Of a stretch of 36,220 nt of DNA, positions 29,811-36,220 are shown in pieces (the first letter of the stretch is position 1; every line of letters begins with the position of its first letter). The notes under the pieces are model-generated. The model was given only the letters and a program-made list of their open reading frames with translations. It was not told where the DNA came from and did not search any database. The DNA is taken from positions 1 to 36,220 of the IMG/VR virus record IMGVR_UViG_3300039151_000034. One strand, written 5' to 3'. The translations under genes were made by a program, and so were the position numbers. This DNA is from a virus.

Positions 29811-29857
29811 AGTTTTGTTAAATGTAGTTTTTAGCCTTGTTGTTAGTATTATATTTG
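29807..29857 (+). promoter_or_regulatory. Early-class promoter module, copy 7
   Basis: TTAAAGTTTTGTTAA (29807-29821) overlaps the stop codon of the preceding gene. TATATTTG at 29850-29857, 32-nt spacer. Confidence 0.8.
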
Positions 29858-29887
29858 TCCAAGCAATGACGCTAAAAACTATAAATT

Positions 29888-30094
29888 ATGACTTTTACAA
29901 CAACTACCTTAAACGGAAAAACAGAGCAAGTAATTATAATGAAAACTACTAAAAAAGAAGCTTGCAATATTGGCGGCTTGAAATCTAAAAAAGGTTTAAA
30001 TCCTGTATGTGTGAGCTTTGGAAGTGATAAAATATTTATTGGCTATGGCTACACAGCAAAAGAAGCTATACAAAACGCTTTAAAATTAAAATAA
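29888..30094 (+). CDS. Small unknown protein (68 aa), first gene of operon 7
   Basis: MTFTTTTLNGKTEQVIIMKT, then 'TKKEACNIGGLKSKKGLNPVCVSFGSDKIFIGYGYTAKEAIQNALKLK'. An internal ATG at 29939 would give 51 residues. The C-terminal half 'VCVSFGSDKIFIGYGYTAKEAIQNALK' looks like the second half of a double-stranded-RNA-binding fold (V.V......G.G.T.KEA...A), but the first helix is not clear. It is followed by a GGGGC-type hairpin. Confidence 0.55.
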   Translation: MTFTTTTLNGKTEQVIIMKTTKKEACNIGGLKSKKGLNPVCVSFGSDKIFIGYGYTAKEAIQNALKLK

Positions 30095-30100
30095 ATCAAA

Positions 30101-30120
30101 CGGGGCTTAACCGCCCTTTT
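30101..30120 (+). terminator. GGGGC/GCCC hairpin after the first gene of operon 7 (copy 2)
   Basis: CGGGGCTTAACCGCCC (30101-30116) followed by TTTT. Identical core to the hairpin at 26263-26283, again just after a short first gene and about 12 bp before the next start. Confidence 0.65.
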
Positions 30121-30132
30121 AAAAATAAAATC

Positions 30133-30417
30133 ATGAAACAAGAAAGCAAAAAATTATCACAAACTCAAAGCGAGCTATTATCACAACGAGAAAGCACCAC
30201 ACCGCATAAAGCAGCAAAGAGAGATTTCATCGAATTAGTATCGGAGATTCTACTAATTAGATTAGAATCCAATACAGATGATAAAAGCATGAGTTATGAA
30301 ATGGGCTTAAAAGTAGATCCAGGCTCAATTAACTTATCCGAGTTTAGGGAGATTTTAGTTTTAGCTAGAATTAAAGAAATCACTATTGACAACGTAACTT
30401 TAAAAATTATAAACTAA
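30133..30417 (+). CDS. Unknown protein (94 aa)
   Basis: MKQESKKLSQTQSELLSQRE, then 'RDFIELVSEILLIRLESNTDDKSMSYEMGLKVDPGSINLSEFREILVLARIKEITIDNVTLKIIN'. Gln/Ser/Lys-rich start, acidic helical middle, beta-type end. No motif recognised. Stop overlaps the next start (TAATG). Confidence 0.55.
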   Translation: MKQESKKLSQTQSELLSQRESTTPHKAAKRDFIELVSEILLIRLESNTDDKSMSYEMGLKVDPGSINLSEFREILVLARIKEITIDNVTLKIIN

Positions 30418-30731
30418 TGGGAGTCTATGATGCAATAAGAGCAGGAAATGGAGTTATAAGTTTTTTAAATGCAAACGAAAGTAAAATCGATATTGGAAAG
30501 CCTAAAATCAAAAGCCATAGGCAACAAGAAATTCATTTAAATAATCTAATTATTAAGTTTGGAGAAGAAAATAATATTAAGATGATAAGAAGTAACTCTT
30601 CAAAATACAAAGGCGATTTTTCTCCATTTTTTAGTAATTGCATAGAAGTTCAAAATAATTGGTTTTTATTTAGAAATTGGATTTTCGAAAATTATAGCAA
30701 TAAATTAACCATCACAAAAACCATTAACTAA
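30417..30731 (+). CDS. Unknown protein (104 aa)
   Basis: MGVYDAIRAGNGVISFLNAN, then 'IKSHRQQEIHLNNLIIKFGEENNIKMIRSNSSKYKGDFSPFFSNCIEVQNNWFLFRNWIFENYSNKLTITKTIN'. No clear motif. Starts and ends in TAATG overlaps with its neighbours, so it is coupled to both. Confidence 0.55.
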   Translation: MGVYDAIRAGNGVISFLNANESKIDIGKPKIKSHRQQEIHLNNLIIKFGEENNIKMIRSNSSKYKGDFSPFFSNCIEVQNNWFLFRNWIFENYSNKLTITKTIN

Positions 30732-31156
30732 TGAATAATCAGCAACTAGTATTCACAGAAATCATGGAAGGAGTTACTTTTTTTTTCTTTGCCGCTCTTT
30801 TAATAGGGTTTAGCATAGCGGTTTTAAGAATTATCTATATGTTAATAAGCGATTTTTTAGCTATACATAAATTAAAAAAACCTTTTGATTATGAAAAAGA
30901 AGCTCAAGAGCTTATGAGAAAGTTGAGTGTGCATAAAGATGTAAATCATTTAGACGTTTACCAAAGTGATGATGAATTTTGGGAATATTATTACAGTATT
31001 ATAGGAGTTTACAAAGGTGTTAAATTTTTAATATACATTAATAAAGGTCACGAAACAGCTAGGGAAATTTCATTAATAAAACGCATAAGCAAAGACCCTC
31101 AAGAAATCCAAACTTTCCTAAAAACAATCACACCACTAAAATTCACATTATCATAA
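30731..31156 (+). CDS. Small membrane protein with cytoplasmic tail (141 aa)
   Basis: One or two membrane segments near the N-terminus (about 13-45: 'GVTFFFFAALLIGFSIAVLRIIYMLI') followed by a charged tail with 'DYEKEAQELMRKLS' and 'YYYSIIGVYKGVKFLIYINKGHETAREISLIKRIS'. Function unknown; it lies between unknown genes and the SbcC-like ATPase. Confidence 0.6.
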   Translation: MNNQQLVFTEIMEGVTFFFFAALLIGFSIAVLRIIYMLISDFLAIHKLKKPFDYEKEAQELMRKLSVHKDVNHLDVYQSDDEFWEYYYSIIGVYKGVKFLIYINKGHETAREISLIKRISKDPQEIQTFLKTITPLKFTLS

Positions 31157-31167
31157 AAAAAGAAGCC

Positions 31168-32883
31168 ATGAAAGACCAGTTAAAAAAAGAAGTAAAGATT
31201 ATAGGATTAAGCGTCAATAAGAGCTTTGGCGGATTAAAAGCAACTGAGCTAAAGTTTAATGAAGAAAACAGACTCACAGTCGTTAAAGGCGAAGTTGGAA
31301 GCGGAAAAACCACATTAAACAGGGCTTTATCCTTAACAACAAAAGGATCTAAAACCTTAGAGGATAACAACCTTTATGGTGAAGTTGATTTAACAGCTCA
31401 ATTACTAGATGGAGACTATAAAGTTTTCGTTAACTGCAAAACTGACCAGAACGGCAAATTAATTCATAGTATATACACCATTGATGAACACGGCAATAAA
31501 TTAAAAGATGTTGTTATTGACGGCCAGAAATTAACGCCAGCTAATTACTTAAAAAGCCTTCAAACTTCTTTAACCTGGAGACTGGACGAGTTAACAAGCG
31601 AAAACCCGGTTACGCAAAGAAAGATCTTATTAGAATTGTATTCATCAGAATTGGAAAAGAAGGGAGTTATTTTTGATAAAAACCATCCTAAATTTACCGA
31701 AAGCATAATTCATAAAATAGAGGTATCCAAAAATGATCGCAACTATGCGGACATGAAGCGAAAAGAAGTTGGAGGAATAGCTGAGGACCTTAAATCAAAA
31801 GGTATCGATTATGAGACAGTCAGAGAGTTAAAGGATGTTATTACTTTAGAGCAGCAAATAAGCGCGGCTCATAGCGATATAAATTATTTACAACGTAACG
31901 CAAAGCAAGTTCATGAAGCGGCGTTAAATGAGCTAAAAACAAAGGGATTAGAAATAAATGCAAAGCTTAAAGATTTTAGAGATAAGATCAAAGATTCTAA
32001 TGATGTAAACCAGGAGGAATTAAACCTTTGGGAAGAATTACAGAGGCAAAAAACCGAGGATTTAGATAAAATACAGCAAACTTTAGAAAGTTTAGAATCA
32101 AATAATATTGATGAAGTTTTGATGCTTACTCATGCTGGATTACCTATTGACAAAAAGCCAGAAAATAAATTCTTAACTCAATTAGAGTTTAATGAAAAAG
32201 GGCAGTGTACCTCACAACCAGAGGATTTTCAAGATGAAAAAATTAATCAGCTTTTAAAGGCTTATATTTTTGCTAAATCCCAATACTCTAAAAAAGCAAA
32301 ACAAGAGGATATTATCCCAGATACAAGTAAGCAAGAAGAGAAAATAGCCTATTTAAAAGATGAGTTAAATTCTAATTATACGTGGAATAAAGAAGCTAAA
32401 GCCATTAATTCATTTTATGATTGGAAGGATGCAAATGAAGTAGTCAAAGACTTAAAAAATGATTACTACAAAAAATTAACTGGCATTGATACTGGGGTTG
32501 ATGGTTTGCATATTTCCTTAGAAAATGCAGAAAGCGAAAACATATTTTTGATGTATGATGGCGCTTATGATACCGAGTATTTTCACAATCCAGAAAAGGA
32601 GCTTAGAAAATTAAGCTCATATAGTGACACTCAGAAGCCTTTAATTTGTTTATTAATACAAAACTATCTATTGAAGCAAAAAAGAAAGTCAATGCCTTAC
32701 CTGTGGATCGACAAAGTGCCTATTGATAAGAAAACCAGATTGCTACTTAATAGAATGAGCGAAGAGCTGGGCCTTTGGTTATTTGTTTCATGGACTGGTG
32801 ATTTTGAAAAAGCTAATTTGGTTGATGGCGAATTGTTAATTGAGAATGGCGATGTATTTTTTTCAGAAAATAAAGAGTTATGA
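31168..32883 (+). CDS. SbcC/Rad50-like ATPase with degenerate signature motifs
   Basis: 571 aa. Walker A GEVGSGKT (41-48) follows the usual N-terminal 'LSVNKSFGGLKATELKFN' start. The middle is a long coiled coil (about 200-400), as in Rad50/SbcC/SMC proteins. The C-terminal lobe has a signature-like 'LSSYSDTQKPLICLLIQNYL' (usual form LS.GE.Q) and a Walker B-like 'YLWIDKVPID' where the usual glutamate is absent (DK instead of DE). No SbcD/Mre11 nuclease is adjacent. ATPase function is therefore uncertain; it may act as a DNA-end binding structural protein in the recombination set. The stop overlaps the helicase start by 4 bp. Confidence 0.8.
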   Translation: MKDQLKKEVKIIGLSVNKSFGGLKATELKFNEENRLTVVKGEVGSGKTTLNRALSLTTKGSKTLEDNNLYGEVDLTAQLLDGDYKVFVNCKTDQNGKLIHSIYTIDEHGNKLKDVVIDGQKLTPANYLKSLQTSLTWRLDELTSENPVTQRKILLELYSSELEKKGVIFDKNHPKFTESIIHKIEVSKNDRNYADMKRKEVGGIAEDLKSKGIDYETVRELKDVITLEQQISAAHSDINYLQRNAKQVHEAALNELKTKGLEINAKLKDFRDKIKDSNDVNQEELNLWEELQRQKTEDLDKIQQTLESLESNNIDEVLMLTHAGLPIDKKPENKFLTQLEFNEKGQCTSQPEDFQDEKINQLLKAYIFAKSQYSKKAKQEDIIPDTSKQEEKIAYLKDELNSNYTWNKEAKAINSFYDWKDANEVVKDLKNDYYKKLTGIDTGVDGLHISLENAESENIFLMYDGAYDTEYFHNPEKELRKLSSYSDTQKPLICLLIQNYLLKQKRKSMPYLWIDKVPIDKKTRLLLNRMSEELGLWLFVSWTGDFEKANLVDGELLIENGDVFFSENKEL

Positions 32884-34502
32884 GCAAAATAGTCCTAAGA
32901 GATTACCAGTCAACAGTTGTAAATCAAACTAGACAAAGATTAAAAGATGGTTTTCATCATTTAATTGTTCAATTGCCAACTGGCGGAGGTAAAACAATAA
33001 TCTTTTCATACATAGCTCAAAACGCCATCCCTAAAGGCAAAAAAGTCCTTATCTTAACTGATAGGAATGAGCTTTTAAAGCAAGCTGGAGGAACGCTTCA
33101 AGATTTTAACATTAACCCATATTTTATAAAAGCTGGGGCCAAAATAATAGACCATAGAAAAAGCTGTTTTATCGCTATGTCTCAAACACTTCGCAAACGG
33201 ATTGATAAACCAGATTGGCAAAAATGGATATTAGATGAAATTGATATTGTGATAATTGATGAAGCTCATATTCAAGAATTTAATTATATTTTTGAGAGTG
33301 GTTTACTGGATAAGAAAATGGTTCTAGGATTTACGGCTACACCTTCAAGAAGCGGCAAAATGAGACAGCTAGGATTAGATTATGAACGAATGGTTCGTGG
33401 CCCACAAGTCAAAGAATTAGTTTCTAAGGGGTTTTTGGTAAATTGTGACACTTACGATTGTGGATCTCCAAGTCTTGATGAGGTAAGCGTTAATTCACAG
33501 ACCAATGATTATAATTATACGGCCATGGCGAAACAATTTGATAAGCCAAATTTATACGCTGGATTAATTAAAAATTATGAGAAATATACGCCAAATCAAA
33601 AGATGCTCGTTTTTTGTTGCAATGTAGATCACGCCATAAAGACGGCTATTGAGTTTTCAAAAAAAGGTTATCCCGTTAAATTTGTAAGCAGTAGTAGAGC
33701 GAAACCAAAAAAGCCAGAAAATGGATGCACAGAGGGTAAAATTCAGAAATATAAAGAAAGTGTAAAAGCTTATGATTTTTACAAACAATCCTATGAACAA
33801 CTTAGTGGAGGGCGTAAATCAGTTTTAAAATGGTTTAAAGAAACAAAAGCCGCTATTCTTATAAACGTTGACATGCTTACTAAAGGTTTTGATGAGCCGT
33901 CTATAGAAGTAGTGGCATTAAATAGAGCCACAAAATCAATGACTTTATATTTGCAAATGATAGGTCGCGGATCGCGTACTTTTACCGATAAATTAAATTT
34001 TACCTTATTTGATTTTGGCGGAAATGCTCAACGCTTAGGAACCTATGAAGGGAATCGAGAATGGGGACTTTGGCATGAGGAAAAAAAAGGTGGCGGTGGT
34101 GTTCCACCTTTAAAAGAATGTAGTCTAACTAATAAAGGAAAGCCAATAACAGGATCTGGAGAGGTTAAAAAAGGATGCAAAAGATTAATTATGGCCTCGA
34201 TTAGCTTATGCCCTTTTTGCGGATTCAAATATCCAGAAGCAGATCCAGCTAAAGAAATCGATTTGCAGCTAGCTGAGATAAAAGACGCTAATGGAGTGAG
34301 TATAAAAGTCAAAAGCTTTAAGCTAATGAATCATTACGAGCTAAAGACCTATCGACAAATTAAAGAGCATACAAGCGCGTGGCTATGGCGTCAATTATGG
34401 TTAAGGGGCGGAGAAAAGGAGCTTAGAGATTTCGCAAATTACGATCATTGGAGTAGTGGCGTAACTCATAGAGCTATAGGATTTTGTAGAGGTAAATTTT
34501 AA
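32880..34502 (+). CDS. SF2 DEAH-box helicase, RadD-like
   Basis: 540 aa. Motif I LPTGGGKT (32-39), Ia 'LILTDRNELL', motif II DEAH (127-130), motif III TATPSR (152-157), 'KAAILINVDMLTKGFDEPSIEVVALNRAT' with motif V and QMIGRGSR motif VI. The C-terminal part has a Cys4-like site ending CPFCGF, as in the RadD/type III restriction helicase group. It should unwind or remodel DNA at repair or recombination intermediates. The start overlaps the end of the SbcC-like gene by 4 bp, so the pair is probably made together. Confidence 0.88.
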   Translation: MSKIVLRDYQSTVVNQTRQRLKDGFHHLIVQLPTGGGKTIIFSYIAQNAIPKGKKVLILTDRNELLKQAGGTLQDFNINPYFIKAGAKIIDHRKSCFIAMSQTLRKRIDKPDWQKWILDEIDIVIIDEAHIQEFNYIFESGLLDKKMVLGFTATPSRSGKMRQLGLDYERMVRGPQVKELVSKGFLVNCDTYDCGSPSLDEVSVNSQTNDYNYTAMAKQFDKPNLYAGLIKNYEKYTPNQKMLVFCCNVDHAIKTAIEFSKKGYPVKFVSSSRAKPKKPENGCTEGKIQKYKESVKAYDFYKQSYEQLSGGRKSVLKWFKETKAAILINVDMLTKGFDEPSIEVVALNRATKSMTLYLQMIGRGSRTFTDKLNFTLFDFGGNAQRLGTYEGNREWGLWHEEKKGGGGVPPLKECSLTNKGKPITGSGEVKKGCKRLIMASISLCPFCGFKYPEADPAKEIDLQLAEIKDANGVSIKVKSFKLMNHYELKTYRQIKEHTSAWLWRQLWLRGGEKELRDFANYDHWSSGVTHRAIGFCRGKF

Positions 34503-34521
34503 TTTAAAAAATAGAAAAATC

Positions 34522-34776
34522 ATGAATACTAAAAGATTAATATTATTATTTATGAAAAAATTAATGGTTGGACATTTTGAATTTTTTGTTTTCAAACTAA
34601 AAAACGGTTTTACGTCTTATAGTTGTACTGATTCAGCCACTGGAAACAGTGAAGGTAATGACGCATGTTATGAACAGTGCTTTTTTTGCAAAACAAGTAC
34701 TAACACAGGTAGAGGATTAAAATTTTACGATAAAAAAACAAAGCGTTTTTACAAGTTAGGTAAATGGGTAGATTAA
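34522..34776 (+). CDS. Small Cys-rich protein (84 aa)
   Basis: ATG at 34522 (an internal ATG at 34552 is also possible). 'YSCTDSATGNSEGNDACYEQCFFCKTST' has four Cys in a C-C..C..C arrangement, possibly zinc. The end 'GRGLKFYDKKTKRFYKLGKWVD' is basic. Function unknown. Confidence 0.55.
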   Translation: MNTKRLILLFMKKLMVGHFEFFVFKLKNGFTSYSCTDSATGNSEGNDACYEQCFFCKTSTNTGRGLKFYDKKTKRFYKLGKWVD

Positions 34777-34796
34777 TAATCAATAAATAAAAAAAA

Positions 34797-34895
34797 ATGT
34801 TTAATAAACTAGTAAGAGATGTAACAATCGTTGTAATTGTAGTAATAATAATCGTAATGATATCAGCCTTTTTAATAGGTAAGTATTATTCTTAA
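34797..34895 (+). CDS. Tiny membrane protein (32 aa)
   Basis: ORF from ATG 34797 to TAA 34895: MFNKLVRDVTIVVIVVIIIV then 'MISAFLIGKYYS'. It is one hydrophobic segment of about 20 residues with a charged N-terminus and a short polar tail. It fits the tight spacing between the two flanking genes. It could be an early membrane protein; function unknown. Confidence 0.5.
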   Translation: MFNKLVRDVTIVVIVVIIIVMISAFLIGKYYS

Positions 34896-34908
34896 AAAAT
34901 AAAAACCA

Positions 34909-35148
34909 ATGAGCAAATCAAAAGAATTAGACTTATCAGATTTATATCCAAAAGGTGGATCAAAAAATCATATCCATATTGATTTTGTTAGACTTGAAAG
35001 TGATAAAACATCTAATACATTTAAAAGATTAATCAATGCTAATGTTTCTAAATCTCCAGATTTATGCGAACATCCAAAAAGCGAAATTCTTTATACAAGT
35101 TTTGTTAATTCTGAATGTACTCAATGTGGTAAAAAGTTTAATAAATAA
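34909..35148 (+). CDS. Small protein with C-terminal zinc ribbon (79 aa)
   Basis: MSKSKELDLSDLYPKGGSKN, then 'LCEHPKSEILYTSFVNSECTQCGKKF' at the C-terminus. The CxH...CxxCG pattern (one His and three Cys) is a zinc site. The next gene ends in the same kind of motif, though the rest of the two proteins differs. Confidence 0.6.
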   Translation: MSKSKELDLSDLYPKGGSKNHIHIDFVRLESDKTSNTFKRLINANVSKSPDLCEHPKSEILYTSFVNSECTQCGKKFNK

Positions 35149-35171
35149 TCAATAAATAAAAAGAAAAACGC

Positions 35172-35555
35172 ATGAAATATTCAAACGAAATAACAGTATC
35201 AAAAGAGAATTTTACAAACCCAAAGATTAATGACGAGGTTTTTCTTAGAAGGTTAGCTGGTAAAATGGTAAGTCAAATACCATTAGAAGAATTACACAAA
35301 ATAATTACTTTTAAAAAAATTGATCCTAATTCAATTATAAGTAATGCTAAAATGTCAAGTGATTCGACTACGCATTGGGAGTTTGAACAAATAAAAGATT
35401 TAAAAGAAAAAGATTTAATTTATTACTCAGCTGAGATAAATACAGATTTAGAATGTAAAAATAAAAATGTTGAAAGTATATGTTTCCATAATTTTGAACA
35501 TATAGATAATTTTAGCGATAGAAAAAAATGCACAAAATGTGGAAATAGTATTTAA
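35172..35555 (+). CDS. Unknown protein with C-terminal zinc ribbon (127 aa)
   Basis: MKYSNEITVSKENFTNPKIN, central 'IDPNSIISNAKMSSDSTTHWEFEQIKDLKEKDLIYYSAEINTDLECK', then 'ICFHNFEHIDNFSDRKKCTKCGNSI' at the C-terminus (CxH...CxxCG). The middle is beta-rich. Last early gene before the terminator. Confidence 0.6.
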   Translation: MKYSNEITVSKENFTNPKINDEVFLRRLAGKMVSQIPLEELHKIITFKKIDPNSIISNAKMSSDSTTHWEFEQIKDLKEKDLIYYSAEINTDLECKNKNVESICFHNFEHIDNFSDRKKCTKCGNSI

Positions 35556-35625
35556 TAATCAACTAATTAAACTATATTTGTAACGCTTCTTATATTTTTC
35601 ATGATTATTTTTTTTAGGTTATTGC

Positions 35626-35658
35626 AAAACTCCTTAGCTACCCAGTTAAGGAGTTTTT
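35626..35658. terminator. Strong bidirectional terminator between convergent early and late blocks
   Basis: AAAACTCCTTA (35626-35636) and TAAGGAGTTTT (35647-35657) form a perfect 11-bp stem over a 10-nt loop with T and A tracts on the two sides. It stops the early operon from the left and the late baseplate gene from the right; the stop codon of that gene (35646-35648) is inside the hairpin. Confidence 0.9.
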
Positions 35659-36134
35659 ATTTGATCTATTTTTGAGCTGATTATATTGGTATTAACAGGA
35701 GTATGCTCATAAATAAGACCTAAACCAGCAAACAGCGCTTTTATTTTTACTAATTCAACGTTAAGAAGTCCGTCTGACGAAGCCAAAGAACTCTGTAAAG
35801 CACTAAACCTAACCGCATTATCAACGGCTCCACCTATCTCGCATGTTCCATCAGTTTTTAAATGTATTGCAAAGCTTATCGAGCCGTTCATAGATTGCGA
35901 AAATATGCGTTTTTCCCCCTCCTGTGCTATTTGATTAGTATTTATATATCCTATTATAACAGGTTCGGAGTTAACCGCTGTGGGCGAATATATAGCGGTC
36001 ATATTTTTTAAAGGCTGTGAATCATCGCCATAATTAGCAGCAACTTTAGCGGTTTTAGCTCCATACTCTTGCACCTTTAAAATGCGTTTTCCATTTTCGA
36101 TTATAAAATCCCTTACTTTGCTTAGTGTTATCAT
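35646..36134 (-). CDS. Baseplate assembly protein V-like (spike; Mu gp45 type)
   Basis: 162 aa. 'GDDSQPLKNMTAIYSPTAVNSEPVIIGYINTNQIAQEGEKRIFSQ' followed by 'GSISFAIHLKTDGTCEIGGAVDNAVRFSALQ' matches the gpV-like baseplate pattern: an OB-like N-terminal part and a beta-helix stem with 'L..DG...I.G...N.VR'. This protein forms the central spike under the tube. It is on the reverse strand like the other virion genes, coming in from the right edge, so it belongs to the late block continuing beyond the window. Confidence 0.75.
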   Translation of the reverse strand: MITLSKVRDFIIENGKRILKVQEYGAKTAKVAANYGDDSQPLKNMTAIYSPTAVNSEPVIIGYINTNQIAQEGEKRIFSQSMNGSISFAIHLKTDGTCEIGGAVDNAVRFSALQSSLASSDGLLNVELVKIKALFAGLGLIYEHTPVNTNIISSKIDQIKTP

Positions 36135-36138
36135 GTTT

Positions 36139-36219
36139 CTACGCTTTTTTTATCATGTTAGATATATATTTTCTTCTTTTTATTGTATATAATTTTACAG
36201 TTTTATTGTATCTCAAAAA
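36139..36219 (-). CDS. Possible C-terminal end of the gene upstream of the baseplate V gene (partial)
   Basis: One reverse frame stays open from the right edge to TAG at 36139-36141: 26 residues '...FLRYNKTVKLYTIKRRKYISNMIKKA'. The other two reverse frames have stops. A basic C-terminus right before the V gene would suit a baseplate hub-type protein, the usual neighbour. Too short to prove. Confidence 0.35.
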   Translation of the reverse strand, partial: FLRYNKTVKLYTIKRRKYISNMIKKA

Positions 36220-36220
36220 T

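Noticed and set aside
16428-34312. Antisense ORFs of 60-90 codons inside terminase, protease, capsid, fibre and helicase genes
   Set aside because: Each lies wholly inside a well-supported gene on the opposite strand and has no recognisable motif.
21051-35555. CRISPR array, tRNA genes or integrase
   Set aside because: No regular repeat-spacer pattern, no cloverleaf-type sequence and no tyrosine or serine recombinase motif was seen in any frame.
35573-35580. TATATTTG on the forward strand before the 35626 terminator
   Set aside because: The 15-mer box is absent at the required distance and there is no gene between it and the terminator.

Overview
The window is AT-rich and looks like part of a tailed-phage or prophage genome from a Bacteroidetes host, most likely Flavobacteriia. 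The evidence is the TAnnTTTG -7 promoter boxes, the lack of Shine-Dalgarno spacing before most starts, and proteins of types common in flavobacterial phages: VirE-type replication ATPase, VirE_N/PriCT_2 primase, M15 lysin and Lys-rich Cys-knuckle proteins. I see no tRNA, rRNA, integrase, clear repressor or CRISPR array. The head genes are lambda-like (GpA-type terminase, lambda-type portal, S49 protease/scaffold, gpD-like decoration, gpE-like capsid). The tail genes are Mu-like and contractile (sheath, tube, frameshifted chaperone, tape measure, baseplate V), so the virion is inferred to be a myovirus.

Layout. Late genes run leftward from about 20.2 kb: an interrupted small gene, small terminase, an adenine methyltransferase, large terminase, then (after an inserted five-gene cassette) a gpW-position protein, portal, two fibre-type proteins, lysis genes (holin-like, M15 lipoprotein lysin, spanin-like), protease/scaffold, decoration protein, major capsid, connector proteins, sheath, tube and tail chaperone. 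The start of the tape measure gene leaves the left edge at 126..1. A baseplate-V gene (36134..35646) enters from the right edge on the same strand. On a circular map the missing part would hold the rest of the tape measure and the baseplate. From 20.17 to 21.05 kb there is a divergent non-coding control region with iteron-like repeats. Early genes run rightward from 21.05 to 35.56 kb: small unknowns, VirE ATPase, a broken D12 methyltransferase, primase, single-strand annealing protein plus YqaJ exonuclease, SSB-like protein, VRR-NUC nuclease, an SbcC/Rad50-like ATPase and a RadD-like SF2 helicase, then small zinc-ribbon and membrane proteins. The early block ends at a strong bidirectional terminator.

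The most striking signal is a 51-bp promoter module present seven times. It has a 15-bp box, YTAAARYTTTGTTAA, followed at an invariant distance by TAnnTTTG, with no usual -33 TTG visible between them. Five copies drive early transcription units. The other two drive cassettes inside the late region: a reverse-oriented gene wedged between tail chaperone and tape measure (306..1154), and a five-gene cassette between terminase and portal that encodes a protein with a complete Rieske [2Fe-2S] motif. Both cassettes end at strong hairpin terminators and look like moron-type cargo tied to the early regulon.

Other points of note are two genes broken by a single in-frame TAA (19998-20000 and 24109-24111), an in-frame pentapeptide repeat just after the portal stop, an SSB-style acidic tail shared by the SSB-like protein and the VirE ATPase, and repeated GGGGC/GCCCC hairpins after short first genes of early operons. 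All family names come from motif reading alone; no database search was run.
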